A stretch of DNA of 64,000 nt from assembly GCF_029360665.1 (NCBI RefSeq), contig NZ_JARDUB010000001.1:248001-312000 (forward strand). The letters are read 5' to 3'. The notes beneath the pieces are model-generated. The model had not been told where the DNA came from. It was given only the letters and a program-made list of their open reading frames with translations, and did no database searches. The stretch comes from Eudoraea chungangensis. Lineage in GTDB: Bacteria; Bacteroidota; Bacteroidia; Flavobacteriales; Flavobacteriaceae. Positions 7,763 through 16,875 of this stretch are shown in pieces (position 1 is the stretch's first letter; every line of letters starts with the position of its first letter). The translations under genes were made by a program, and so were the position numbers.

Positions 7763-9634
7763 ATGCTAACTAACCGCTTATGCCTTTTTTTTATACTGTT
7801 TGGCTTTTATAGCGGAGCAGGGCAGTCTGCCGAATTAGATAGTTTGCGAACCGCGGTGGAAATGATGCCGGCAGATTCTCTAAAATGTGAAACGTATCTA
7901 AAGATTGCCTACCTTATTTACGCCGGTGATGAATCGGTATTGTATGCTAAGAAAGCGCTAAAACTCTCCAAACAAATAGATAGCAAACAACTTATCGGTA
8001 AATCTTATCATAGGTTAGCCTGGTGTCTTAGCCTGGATGAAATGGATATGAAAGCAGCCTATTTAGATAGTGCCACAACACAATTCACAGCCATAAATGA
8101 CCTATATGGTCTTGGCTATGTTTACGACACTAAAGGCTCTATATTAACCACCTATGGTTCTATTGAGGAAGGAATGGAAGCTTATGAAAAGGCCTATACA
8201 ATTTATACAGAAATAGCCAATCCGGAACGGCAGGCTGCCATACTAAATAATTGGGCAATCGCAGAATATACCGGTGGCAATACGTCAGGGGCACTTTTAA
8301 AGTACCAAAAGGCATTAGACTTTAGACTGAAAGAACATCCCATAGACCATGTTTCTATTGCCAGACTATATCAGGGTATGGGAGAGTGTTATAGGATTGA
8401 TGGGGATATGGAACAAGCAGTAGCAAACTATTTACAAGGATACGACCATCGAAAAAAGGCGGAAAATATTGGAGTTGTTGAATCCATGTTGAGTTTAGCT
8501 TCCTGTATATATGAAGCTGCCGAAAAGAAAATAGATACCACCTCTTTAGTTGATCAAATTAAAAATCATGGCTTTAATTCTACCTACAACCTGATCGAAA
8601 CAGCAGAAAACACAAGGGGAGTGGAGGATAGGATAGGGCTGCAATTTTACATAATGGACGGCAAACGACAACTTCATATCTTAAACAAAGATTATAAAGC
8701 CGCCTATGATCTCCTACTTAGACAAAAACAAATTCAAGAAGAATATAAATTAAGTGAAAGTAGTCTCGAAGCTTTTGTAGACTTGAAAGTTAATTTTGAG
8801 AAGGATCAACTAAAAATCCAACTACTGGAAGAGGAAGTGTCAAACCAAAAAAAAAGAGCCCAATTGGAATTGCTGGTTTTTTCACTTGGTGGTCTTTTCT
8901 TAATTTCTGCCATAGGTTTCCTTTATTATAAGAATCGAGTAAAAGCAGGACAACTAGAACTTAATGAAGCCCACAGAGAGCAACAAATCATATCTATGCG
9001 ATCTATGCTGGAAGGACAGGAAAAAGAACGGAACAGGATAGCACGTGATTTACATGATGGGCTGGGAAACCTGCTATCCAGTTTAAAAGTGAAAATCGGT
9101 AGTTTACAAATTAATTTTGACGATAAGAGTACCCAAAAGATTTATGGTACTGCGAGCCAAATGATTGACGAGGCATGCAATGAAGTCCGTAAAATTGCCC
9201 ATGAAATGATGCCTCAGTCCTTAAAAAAATTAGGCCTGCGTAAAGCCTTGGAAGATTTAGTCCTAAAGATGGATGCCATCCATGAGTTCGAGGCCGATTT
9301 TCAGGTACACGGTAACGAAAAAATATTTGATGATAACACCAATGTAATGTTATTTCGAATCGTCCAGGAAGCATTGAATAATATAGTGAAATACGCAAAA
9401 GCGAAACAAGTTTCGGTGCAACTCAATTACAGTGAAGATTGGTTCGATTTAGCAATTGAAGATGATGGAGTAGGATTTGATACACAGTCTTTAAAAAAGG
9501 AAAAAGGCATGGGGTTAAAAAGTATAGCCTTTCGGACCGAGTTTATTGGTGGTACTTTTGATCTTAATAGTCGCCCAGGCACGGGAACCTTAGTAACCAT
9601 AAATATTCCTCTCGAGCCTAAGAAGAAGGCCTAG
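7763..9634 (+). CDS. Sensor histidine kinase, TPR-periplasmic, NarX/DesK class
   Basis: A 623-residue sensor kinase. An N-terminal signal sequence (MLTNRLCLFFILFGFYSGAGQS) is followed by about 300 residues of TPR-like helices in the periplasm (YGLGYVYDTKGSI, AAILNNWAIAEY). A coiled-coil stretch and a membrane helix (LLVFSLGGLFLISAIGFLYY) lead to a HisKA_3 dimerisation domain with phospho-acceptor His431 in ERNRIARDLHDGLGN. The HATPase domain ends the chain (DDGVGFD, KGMGLKSI, GTLVTINIP). I chose ATG 7763 over an in-frame start at 7676 because it gives a signal peptide and lies downstream of the consensus promoter. The cognate regulator is 20 bp downstream. Divergent position implies a link to the cyclase operon. 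Confidence 0.92.
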   Translation: MLTNRLCLFFILFGFYSGAGQSAELDSLRTAVEMMPADSLKCETYLKIAYLIYAGDESVLYAKKALKLSKQIDSKQLIGKSYHRLAWCLSLDEMDMKAAYLDSATTQFTAINDLYGLGYVYDTKGSILTTYGSIEEGMEAYEKAYTIYTEIANPERQAAILNNWAIAEYTGGNTSGALLKYQKALDFRLKEHPIDHVSIARLYQGMGECYRIDGDMEQAVANYLQGYDHRKKAENIGVVESMLSLASCIYEAAEKKIDTTSLVDQIKNHGFNSTYNLIETAENTRGVEDRIGLQFYIMDGKRQLHILNKDYKAAYDLLLRQKQIQEEYKLSESSLEAFVDLKVNFEKDQLKIQLLEEEVSNQKKRAQLELLVFSLGGLFLISAIGFLYYKNRVKAGQLELNEAHREQQIISMRSMLEGQEKERNRIARDLHDGLGNLLSSLKVKIGSLQINFDDKSTQKIYGTASQMIDEACNEVRKIAHEMMPQSLKKLGLRKALEDLVLKMDAIHEFEADFQVHGNEKIFDDNTNVMLFRIVQEALNNIVKYAKAKQVSVQLNYSEDWFDLAIEDDGVGFDTQSLKKEKGMGLKSIAFRTEFIGGTFDLNSRPGTGTLVTINIPLEPKKKA

Positions 9635-9654
9635 TTTAATTAATTTAGATTCAA

Positions 9655-10299
9655 ATGGAAAAGATAAAAGTTCTAATCGCAGATGACCATCAGATTATGT
9701 TAGATGGATTAAGAGCCATCTTAAATAAAGATAAGTCCATACAAGTAGTGGGCAAAGCTTCCAATGGCCTTGAGGCATTAGAATTTCTTAAAAAAGAAGT
9801 TGTAGACGTAATACTACTAGATCTTCAAATGCCGGTGATGGATGGCCTAGAAACTACTATGCATATTAAAAAATCTTTTCCCGAAGTAAAAATAATTATG
9901 CTTACCACTAACGATGAAGGAAGTATTATTACCTCCTTGTTTAAGGCTGGGGCTACCGGTTATCTGCTAAAAAACGCCTCCAAGGAATATTTGATTAAAG
10001 GCATAAAAGATGCCCATGAGGGAAAAAAGGTCATCAGTTCACATCTTACGGAAAAGATGATCGAAAGCCTTACGCAAGATCCTAAAAAGGGGAACGATGG
10101 GACAAAACCCATAATTACCAAACGAGAAATTGAAGTAATCAAGCTTATTGCCCAAGAATATACCACCCAAGAGATAGCAGATCAATTATTTGTAAGTACT
10201 AACACCGTTGCAACCCATAAAAGAAATCTTTTTGTAAAAATGGATGTGAAAAATTCCGTAGGAATGGTTAAAAAGGCCGTAGATTGGGGATTAATTTAG
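9655..10299 (+). CDS. NarL/LuxR-family response regulator
   Basis: A 214-residue two-domain regulator. The receiver domain has the acidic pair Asp10/Asp11 in IADDHQ, phospho-acceptor Asp56 in ILLDLQMPVMDG, and Lys in the GYLLKNAS turn. The C-terminal half carries a LuxR-type helix-turn-helix (ITKREIEVIKLIAQEYTTQEIADQLFVSTNTVATHKRNLFVKM). It follows the histidine kinase by 20 bp and is surely its partner. Candidate target is the 18-bp palindrome at 7638-7655, i.e. autoregulation and/or control of the divergent cyclase operon (inference). Confidence 0.93.
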   Translation: MEKIKVLIADDHQIMLDGLRAILNKDKSIQVVGKASNGLEALEFLKKEVVDVILLDLQMPVMDGLETTMHIKKSFPEVKIIMLTTNDEGSIITSLFKAGATGYLLKNASKEYLIKGIKDAHEGKKVISSHLTEKMIESLTQDPKKGNDGTKPIITKREIEVIKLIAQEYTTQEIADQLFVSTNTVATHKRNLFVKMDVKNSVGMVKKAVDWGLI

Positions 10300-10386
10300 C
10301 GAATAAAGTACAATTAGTAGCAGAAAACTACAGGGAATACCCTATTAGATGTTTAGTTATTACTAGATTGGACTTTTAAAAAACTA

Positions 10387-11001
10387 ATGGAAAATCTAAT
10401 CACCTTTTCAATTACGGTATTCACAGGGTTTTTTGCCATTATGAACCCTATTTCCAATGTGCCAATTTTCCTCTCTATGACGGAAGGGGCGGATAAAGAG
10501 ACAAAACAAAGGGTAAATAAAAAGGCCGTACTAATTGCCTTTATTATTGTCTCCATATTTGTGATCTTAGGCAAATTTATTTTTGAACTCTTTGGAATAA
10601 CGATCCCGGCGTTTAAAATAACCGGAGGGATTTTAATTTTCTATGTGGGTTTTGAGATGTTACAATCTAAAAAATCTAACATCAAACATTTACAAAAGAC
10701 CAATTTCGATGAAAACATAGCAGTTTCTCCTCTGGCCATTCCTATTCTTGCAGGGCCTGGAACCATTGTAACCGCCATGAATTTTGTATCGGACTCCAAT
10801 TATGTGCATATACTGATAGTGATATTAGCATTTGGACTGATGTGCTTACTAACTTATTATATTTTTAAATTCAGCGCCGTTATAGAAAGTAAAATAGGCA
10901 ATAACGTTATCTCGGTTATTGGAAAAATAATGGGGCTGATAATTGCCATCATTGGTACCAGTATGATTATTGAAGGATTAAAACTAACTTTTAATTTATA
11001 A
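10387..11001 (+). CDS. MarC-family integral membrane protein
   Basis: A 204-residue polytopic protein with about six membrane helices. It has the MarC-type N-terminus FFAIMNPISNVPIFLSMT and the internal repeat AIPILAGPGTIVTAMNF. MarC proteins are widespread inner-membrane proteins of unsettled function; an early link to antibiotic resistance was not upheld. The stop codon overlaps the ATG of the following metallo-hydrolase gene, so the two are translationally coupled. Upstream spacing of 87 bp from the response regulator allows either readthrough or a separate promoter. Confidence 0.9.
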   Translation: MENLITFSITVFTGFFAIMNPISNVPIFLSMTEGADKETKQRVNKKAVLIAFIIVSIFVILGKFIFELFGITIPAFKITGGILIFYVGFEMLQSKKSNIKHLQKTNFDENIAVSPLAIPILAGPGTIVTAMNFVSDSNYVHILIVILAFGLMCLLTYYIFKFSAVIESKIGNNVISVIGKIMGLIIAIIGTSMIIEGLKLTFNL

Positions 11002-11897
11002 TGAAATTAGGTCCCTACAAATTTCTATTGGCTTTCGTATTGTTTTGTTCCTGTGACTATTCGGAAAAGGATATTATTCTAGACACTCAAAAATGGATTC
11101 ATGGTTCTGAAAATTGTGAGGAGAATTCGGATCCAGCTATACAAATTGTTCAATACAATGACGATACCTGGATACTCCGTCAGAACAAATGCACCAATTA
11201 TGAGGCGCCATTCATGTTTCTTTTCCTTGGGGAGAAGAAAGCATTGCTGATGGATACAGGGGCAACCGCAGATGAAAATATCTTTCCTCTTTACAAAACT
11301 GTAAAAAAAATTATTAGCGCAGGGCCCAATAAAAATAAAGATCTTGAACTAATTGTAGCTCATACCCATAAACATGGGGATCATTATGCTGCAGATGCAC
11401 AGTTTGATGGAAAGCCAAACACAAGCCTTATTGGTCTCGAAGTAGCGGATATAAAAGCCTTTTTTAAGATTTCCAACTGGCCTGACCAGATTGTTGATTT
11501 TGACCTCGGGAATCGGAAAATGATCATAATTCCAATACCAGGTCATGAAGCTTCCTCCATAGCGATTTACGATCCCTCAACAAAAATCTTATTGACTGGA
11601 GATAGCCTCTATCCGGGGAGGCTCTATGTAAAAAATTGGGCTGCATATAAGAGAAGTATTGAGCGCCTTGTAGAATTTACCGATACTAATAACATTTCTG
11701 CTATTCTTGGAAATCATATAGAAATGAGTCGGAAACCAGGTATAGATTACCCAATACAAACTATCTATCAACCCGAAGAACATCAACTCCCTTTAAACAT
11801 AAAGCACCTAAAAGAACTTTCAAATGCTCTTACCAAATTAGGTGATCAACCACAAATGGAAATCCATGATAGCTTTATTATCTATCCAATTGACTAA
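11001..11897 (+). CDS. Metallo-beta-lactamase-fold hydrolase, secreted or lipid-anchored
   Basis: A 298-residue protein. The N-terminus (LLAFVLFCSCDYSEKD) looks like a lipoprotein signal with Cys at about position 18. The core holds the zinc motif HTHKHGDH, then PIPGHEASS and LLTGDSLYP, and a later GNHIEMS histidine, all as in the MBL superfamily. Substrate is unknown; the family includes lactonases, thioesterases and quenching enzymes as well as beta-lactamases. Position -3 of the lipobox is Phe, slightly unusual. It overlaps marC by one TAATG and precedes gamma-glutamyltransferase by 24 bp, so the three may be co-transcribed. Confidence 0.88.
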   Translation: MKLGPYKFLLAFVLFCSCDYSEKDIILDTQKWIHGSENCEENSDPAIQIVQYNDDTWILRQNKCTNYEAPFMFLFLGEKKALLMDTGATADENIFPLYKTVKKIISAGPNKNKDLELIVAHTHKHGDHYAADAQFDGKPNTSLIGLEVADIKAFFKISNWPDQIVDFDLGNRKMIIIPIPGHEASSIAIYDPSTKILLTGDSLYPGRLYVKNWAAYKRSIERLVEFTDTNNISAILGNHIEMSRKPGIDYPIQTIYQPEEHQLPLNIKHLKELSNALTKLGDQPQMEIHDSFIIYPID

Positions 11898-11921
11898 TAA
11901 ATCCAAACTATTGAACTTCTT

Positions 11922-13634
11922 ATGAAAAAAAACCAAATTATCGCAGTCCTGAGTTTTCTCTTAGTATTAACCTCAACTGTAGTCACTGCCCAGACCTATG
12001 CCAAGAATGGTATGGTGGTATCGAGCAGCAAGATTGCCTCAGAAGTGGGTAGAGACATCTTAAAAAAAGGAGGGAATGCTATTGATGCTTCCGTGGCGAC
12101 GGCTTTTGCCCTAGCAGTTACCTTGCCTGCTGCGGGAAATATTGGCGGAGGTGGCTTTATTGTTTACTTGGATTCTTCCGGGAGTGCAACTACTATCGAT
12201 TTTCGGGAAAAAGCACCACTTAAAGCTAGTTCGGATATGTTTCTGGATGCTTCCGGCAATCTTCCTAAAGGAATTGATTTACGTGGTAGAGAATCTACCA
12301 TAAATCATATAGGCTTAAAGTCGGTTGGGGTACCCGGAACAGTAGCCGGACTTTATTTAGCCCATCAGAAATATGGAAAACTTCCTTGGAAAGAATTGGT
12401 ACAGCCGGCTATAGACTTAGCAAGTACAGGTTTTGAGCTGAGCTATGCACTATATCAAACGGCCCTGTCTATTGAAAAAAAATCTAATATCCCATTTCTA
12501 AAAGACTATTTCAAAAATGAAAAAGGAGAAATAGTGGGCTTTGGAGAACTATGGCAACAACCCGAATTGGCGAATACGCTTATCGCCATAAGAGACCGAG
12601 GTAGGGATGGCTTTTACAAAGGAAAAGTTGCCAAAGAGATCGCAGATTTCATGAAAGAGAACGGAGGTATTATTTCTAAAAAAGACTTACAGAAATATGA
12701 GGCCGTTGAGAGAAAACCAATAGAGGGAAGCTACAAAGACTATACGATTTATTCCATGCCTCCGCCCAGTTCCGGCGGAGTTGCTCTCGTAGAAATGATG
12801 AATCTCATGGAACTGGCCAATTTAGACTCCATTCCCTTTAATTCTACCGCCTATACCCATCTACTGGCAGAAGTAATGCGAAGGGCTTATGCAGACAGGG
12901 CAGAGCATATGGGGGATACTGATTTTAATCTAAACAGCCCAATAAAAAAATTAACATCTAAAGAATTTGCCAAATCCCGGTTTAACAACATTGACATGTC
13001 TCATGCTTCCATAAGCGACTCCACAGCATTTGGACAGCTTTATGATGGAGAGAGTACTACACATTTTTCTGTGGTAGACAAAGACAGAAATGCAGTGTCC
13101 CTAACCTATACCCTTGAACATTCCTACGGCTCCGGAATGGGGTCTCCGAAACTCGGGTTTATTTTTAATAATGAAATGGGCGATTTTAATCCGATTCCTA
13201 ATAAAACTACAACAAGAGGACTAATTGGTACCAAGCCAAATCTAATTGAACCGGAAAAGCGAATGCTGTCTAGTATGACCCCTACAATTGTGGCACAAAA
13301 TGGCAAGCCATACCTTGTAATTGGAAGTCCGGGAGGAAGAACAATTATCAATACCGTTTTTCAAACCACACTAAATGTTCTTGGATATAATATGCCCATC
13401 AAAAAGGCTATAGAAGCCATGAAAATTCATCACCAGTGGTTGCCAGACAGGGTAGTATACGAATATGACCTTCTTTCTCCAGACACTAGGAGAACTATGG
13501 AACAGATGGGACATAAAATGGTCCCTGTTCGAAACCTGGGAGTCTTAATGGGAATTCTGATAGATACAGAGAACAACGTTCTCATTGGTGCGTCGGATTC
13601 TTCAAGTGCAGATGGTGGAGCAAAAGGCCATTAA
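11922..13634 (+). CDS. ggt: Gamma-glutamyltransferase, periplasmic
   Basis: A 570-residue N-terminal-nucleophile hydrolase, normal length for the family. It has a signal peptide (MKKNQIIAVLSFLLVLTSTVVTAQ), the N-terminal GGNAIDASVATAFAL motif, IGGGGFIVY, and the autoprocessing site with nucleophile Thr in the STTHFSVVDKDRNAVSLTYTLEHSYGSGM segment, followed by GSPGGRTIINTV. It would be cleaved into large and small subunits and transfer or hydrolyse gamma-glutamyl groups of glutathione and related peptides in the periplasm. It probably ends an operon: dyad symmetry follows and DUF808 has its own promoter. Confidence 0.95.
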   Translation: MKKNQIIAVLSFLLVLTSTVVTAQTYAKNGMVVSSSKIASEVGRDILKKGGNAIDASVATAFALAVTLPAAGNIGGGGFIVYLDSSGSATTIDFREKAPLKASSDMFLDASGNLPKGIDLRGRESTINHIGLKSVGVPGTVAGLYLAHQKYGKLPWKELVQPAIDLASTGFELSYALYQTALSIEKKSNIPFLKDYFKNEKGEIVGFGELWQQPELANTLIAIRDRGRDGFYKGKVAKEIADFMKENGGIISKKDLQKYEAVERKPIEGSYKDYTIYSMPPPSSGGVALVEMMNLMELANLDSIPFNSTAYTHLLAEVMRRAYADRAEHMGDTDFNLNSPIKKLTSKEFAKSRFNNIDMSHASISDSTAFGQLYDGESTTHFSVVDKDRNAVSLTYTLEHSYGSGMGSPKLGFIFNNEMGDFNPIPNKTTTRGLIGTKPNLIEPEKRMLSSMTPTIVAQNGKPYLVIGSPGGRTIINTVFQTTLNVLGYNMPIKKAIEAMKIHHQWLPDRVVYEYDLLSPDTRRTMEQMGHKMVPVRNLGVLMGILIDTENNVLIGASDSSSADGGAKGH

Positions 13635-13638
13635 GTAG

Positions 13639-13678
13639 TTAGAAATCATCTAAGAGCTTACCATTTCTAAATGATTTC
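13639..13678 (+). repeat. Overlapping inverted repeats after ggt
   Basis: TTAGAAATCAT at 13639-13649 can pair by its first eight bases with ATTTCTAA (13663-13670) or by GAAATCAT with ATGATTTC (13671-13678). The two pairings exclude each other. There is no T run after the stem, so this is at best a weak terminator for ggt, or an mRNA structure. Confidence 0.4.
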
Positions 13679-13698
13679 GGTATTCAATATTCCTAGTT

Positions 13699-13706
13699 TA
13701 TATTTG
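13699..13706 (+). promoter_or_regulatory. Predicted -7 element for DUF808 gene
   Basis: TATATTTG matches TAnnTTTG exactly, 17 nt before the ATG at 13724. The -33 position carries TTC in place of TTG (13676-13678, spacing 20). The implied leader is only about 10 nt. Confidence 0.5.
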
Positions 13707-13723
13707 AAAAATAAAGAGATTTT

Positions 13724-14608
13724 ATGGCTTCAGGGTTTTTTGCTGTTTTAGATGATGTTGCTACACTCTTAGACGATGTGGCCTCCATGAGTAAAATTGC
13801 TACTAAAAAGACGGCAGGTATTCTTGGAGACGATTTGGCCGTAAATGCCGAAAAAGCCTCCGGCTTTGCCTCTAAGAGAGAACTACCTGTACTCTGGGCT
13901 ATTACCAAAGGCTCTCTTCTTAATAAGTTGATTATTCTACCCATTGCCTTTTTATTAAGCGCCTTTTTACCATGGGCAGTAACTATGATTTTAGTTCTTG
14001 GCGGACTATATTTAGCCTTTGAGGGAGCTGAAAAAATCTACGAATTCTTCGTGCCACATAAAACGACCCTCCTACCCCCCAACCTTGAACTACCAAGTAA
14101 AAAAAATATTTTGGAGTTAGAAAAGACAAAAATAAAATCGGCCATTGTAACCGACTTTATTCTATCTATTGAAATTGTTATCATCGCATTAGGCACCGTT
14201 CTTGATCAGCCGCTTTTAAATCAGATACTGGTGGTTTCTGTCATTGCCCTAATTGCCACTGTAGGTGTATATGGAATAGTGGCCCTTATAGTTCGAATGG
14301 ATGAGTTTGGCACCCGATTGATTAATATTAATGAGAGAAATAATAGTATTTCAGATAGTATCGGTAGGTTTTTTGTAAGCGCTCTTCCCTTGGTAATTAA
14401 ATCGCTTTCTGTAATTGGAACCATAGCCCTGCTTCTTGTTTCTGGAGGCATCTTTGTGCATAATATTTCTTTACTTCACCATCTTTTCCCTAGCATCCCT
14501 GGTTTACTACTAGAATTTCTTGTGGGCCTTGCTGCAGGCTTTCTGGTGCTTTTGATTTACAAAGGAGTAAAAGGAATGCTTTTAAAACCAAAAAGCAAAA
14601 GTTCTTGA
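13724..14608 (+). CDS. DUF808 (YedI-type) membrane protein
   Basis: A 294-residue protein opening MASGFFAVLDDVATLLDDVA and continuing TKKTAGILGDDLAVNAEKASGF, both typical of the DUF808/YedI family. About six membrane helices follow (LLNKLIILPIAFLLSAFLPW, YLAFEGAEKIYEF, ending in LLLEFLVGLAAGFLVLLIYKGV). Biochemical role is unknown; inner-membrane location is clear. It has its own likely promoter immediately upstream and is convergent with the next gene, so it is monocistronic. Confidence 0.9.
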   Translation: MASGFFAVLDDVATLLDDVASMSKIATKKTAGILGDDLAVNAEKASGFASKRELPVLWAITKGSLLNKLIILPIAFLLSAFLPWAVTMILVLGGLYLAFEGAEKIYEFFVPHKTTLLPPNLELPSKKNILELEKTKIKSAIVTDFILSIEIVIIALGTVLDQPLLNQILVVSVIALIATVGVYGIVALIVRMDEFGTRLININERNNSISDSIGRFFVSALPLVIKSLSVIGTIALLLVSGGIFVHNISLLHHLFPSIPGLLLEFLVGLAAGFLVLLIYKGVKGMLLKPKSKSS

Positions 14609-14652
14609 ACTTTCATAAACGATCTGCTTAAACCAAAAATTTTGCCTTTCCC

Positions 14653-15627
14653 CTATTCTTCAACTTCAATTTTCCCCTCTACCCAATCAGGCAAGTAAAG
14701 ATTCATCCCGGTCTTTTCTTCTATGTCGACCAGTTTATTACGTAGTTGTACAGATCTTAGTCCGGCTTTTTCTCGCAGGGCATTTGTTTCTCCAAGGGTT
14801 ATTTTTAGAGGCGGGCTTAAAAAACCATATCCTACTGCAGAACGTTTAGATAGCACTGCTAGTCTCCAATCCTCTATTAGAGCATACTCGTAAGGGGATA
14901 TCTCTCCGGAAGCCAAAGCCTTTTTCAAAGCCGGTCTTATATGATTGTAAAGGGTATCTCCTCTAACATATTCCTCCGAAATAGAATTATGATGACTTAG
15001 CACTGTGGACATCCAATAATCATTACCAATATGTTTTTCTCCAGGATATCCAAGGGTATCCATAATTACAAACAATTGAGCCATTTGCCCTTCACTATGT
15101 GGTGCAAATTTCTCAGACCCGTATTTTTCTTGCGCCTTATTACCTATTTTAAATAAAGCCCCTAACGCCTTTTTTTGATCCTTTTTAAATAACTCATTTA
15201 CCCCTTCCCTGACTGCAAGGTCTATACGTTTAAGATATAAGCTATGTAGGGAGTCGTAGTTATTTTGGATATAATTCCAGCGCGGTTCTTTTTGCAAAGG
15301 AGACAGAAATTTTTCTTTTTTTAGTGCTTTAAGCTCCCATCCCGAGGCCAGGCCCTCGTTAACTAAATCAAAGGCCGTGTCCTTATCATTTACAAAAAAC
15401 GCTAGCTGTGCGGCCACCTTGTAGTCTCTTAAAAAGACAAAGTTGAAAGAGGTGAAGGTCTCCTTATAAATCTCTAATGCTTTTTCGTAGTCTTCTTCGC
15501 TAATAAAACCCTCTGCCTTGTTGATTTGTTTATGGTAAAAATCATAATCTTCTGGAATCATAGTCTTATCCTGAGCGGGACACAGAAAACAAAAGAAAAA
15601 GAGAGCAACTAGTAAATGCCAGTTCAT
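14653..15627 (-). CDS. Secreted TPR-like protein, unknown function (DUF6624-like C-terminus)
   Basis: A 324-residue protein. MNWHLLVALFFFCFLCPAQ is a signal peptide. Residues 25-115 form TPR-like helices (YEKALEIYKETFTSFNF, AFDLVNEGLASGWELKALKKEKFLSPLQ), a pattern common in Bacteroidota stress or sensor proteins. The rest includes FVIMDTLGYPGEKHIGNDYWMSTVLSHH and LIEDWRLAVLSKRSAVGYGF, which recalls the DUF6624 arrangement (His-rich turn, then acidic-Arg-Val, then Tyr-Gly). Function unknown; periplasmic. Monocistronic. Confidence 0.72.
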   Translation of the reverse strand: MNWHLLVALFFFCFLCPAQDKTMIPEDYDFYHKQINKAEGFISEEDYEKALEIYKETFTSFNFVFLRDYKVAAQLAFFVNDKDTAFDLVNEGLASGWELKALKKEKFLSPLQKEPRWNYIQNNYDSLHSLYLKRIDLAVREGVNELFKKDQKKALGALFKIGNKAQEKYGSEKFAPHSEGQMAQLFVIMDTLGYPGEKHIGNDYWMSTVLSHHNSISEEYVRGDTLYNHIRPALKKALASGEISPYEYALIEDWRLAVLSKRSAVGYGFLSPPLKITLGETNALREKAGLRSVQLRNKLVDIEEKTGMNLYLPDWVEGKIEVEE

Positions 15628-15660
15628 GAATGGAGGATAGATTTAAAACTTACAGCCAAT

Positions 15661-15692
15661 CAAAAGTGAGCAATTCTAACGAATCGTGCCAA
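15661..15692 (-). promoter_or_regulatory. Possible promoter for the leftward TPR-like protein gene
   Basis: On the minus strand, TTG (15690-15692) is followed after 21 nt by CACTTTTG (15661-15668), one base off TAnnTTTG. The transcript would begin roughly 30 nt before the start codon at 15627. Confidence 0.35.
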
Positions 15693-15861
15693 TTTTTAAC
15701 AAAACCATACCATTTACAAGGAACCTAAGGAATAAAAAAGATGGATTACCATTGGAAAGTAGGAGATAAGACTTACTAGAATTTTAAAACATTCATTTTC
15801 TACTTTATAATTTTAGTACCTTAGAACGGTCTAGTATTATAAAGACAAACACTTACATACC

Positions 15862-16821
15862 TTGAACAAAATAAAAACAAAAGCTCATAGCCTTAAGAAA
15901 TCATATTTACTACTTTCTTGGCCTTTTATCTTACTAATCTTATTGACCCTTTTATACAGCAGCTGTAGTACGGAGAAGAAAAATCAGTCGGATTCAAGTG
16001 AAGACTGGATCTCCTTATTTAATGGCAAGGATCTATCCGGCTGGGATATAAAAATCGCCGGCTATAAACTTAATGACAATTATAAGAACACCTTTGTGGT
16101 GGAAGACAGTATGATTCGCATCAAGTACGATGCCTATGAAGGGTTTAATGATGCTTTTGGGCATATGTATTTCAAACAGCCTTTTTCCTATTACAAGTTA
16201 CGATTTAAATATAGATTTATTGGAGAACAGCTAAATGGCGGAGCAAGCTGGAACGTTCGCAACAGCGGTGTTATGCTACACTCCCAATCGGCTTTAAGCA
16301 ATGAACTAGAACAGGGATTCCCGGTTTCGGTAGAAATGCAGTTATTGGGCGGTCTAGACCAGGGAGTGCGCCATACTGCTAATGTATGTACTCCAGGTAC
16401 CGCCGTGGAAATAGATGGAAAAATAGACTACGAGCATTGTATAGCATCTTCATCTAAAACCTATAATGGCGATCAGTGGGTAGAGGCAGAGGCGGTAGTT
16501 ATGGGAGGAGATTTTATGACTTTTATTATTGAGCAAGACACCGTCCTGCATTTTGAACACCCACAAATTGGCGGGGGTTTTATAAGTAAGGAGCAAGAAG
16601 GGGAAGATTGGGATGCTTTTCAAATAAAACGAGATAAAGCGATGTGGATAGGTAAAGAAGGGGAAGTACTAACGGCGGGTTATATTGCCCTGCAAGCGGA
16701 GAGTCATCCTATAGATTTTAAAGAGATTGAACTCTTAAACCTTTGCGGCTGTATGGATCCGGAAGCGAAGAACTACAAAACTTATTATATTAAAAATACC
16801 CCGAAAGACTGTCTCTATTAA
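15862..16821 (+). CDS. DUF1080 (3-keto-disaccharide hydrolase-type) lipoprotein
   Basis: A 319-residue lipoprotein with lipobox at LLYSSC (about residue 35). The DUF1080 jelly-roll begins WISLFNGKDLSGWDIK and continues through GVMLHSQSALSNELEQGFPVSVEMQLLGG. The family binds or hydrolyses glycosides, including 3-keto sugars. The only in-frame start that keeps the lipoprotein signal is TTG at 15862; the next Met lies well inside the domain. The C-terminus CGCMDPEAKNY ending DCLY resembles a worn copy of the Bacteroidota GCTDPxAxNYxPxAxxDDGSCxY motif. No SusC/D partner nearby. Confidence 0.85.
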   Translation: MNKIKTKAHSLKKSYLLLSWPFILLILLTLLYSSCSTEKKNQSDSSEDWISLFNGKDLSGWDIKIAGYKLNDNYKNTFVVEDSMIRIKYDAYEGFNDAFGHMYFKQPFSYYKLRFKYRFIGEQLNGGASWNVRNSGVMLHSQSALSNELEQGFPVSVEMQLLGGLDQGVRHTANVCTPGTAVEIDGKIDYEHCIASSSKTYNGDQWVEAEAVVMGGDFMTFIIEQDTVLHFEHPQIGGGFISKEQEGEDWDAFQIKRDKAMWIGKEGEVLTAGYIALQAESHPIDFKEIELLNLCGCMDPEAKNYKTYYIKNTPKDCLY

Positions 16822-16875
16822 AGACTTTTTCGGATTATTGCACTTTTTGATCTTAATATTTAATAAATCCATGAT

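Noticed and set aside
10331-10342. Terminator after the response regulator (AGGG-AATA-CCCT)
   Set aside because: A four-base stem without a following T run is too weak to call.
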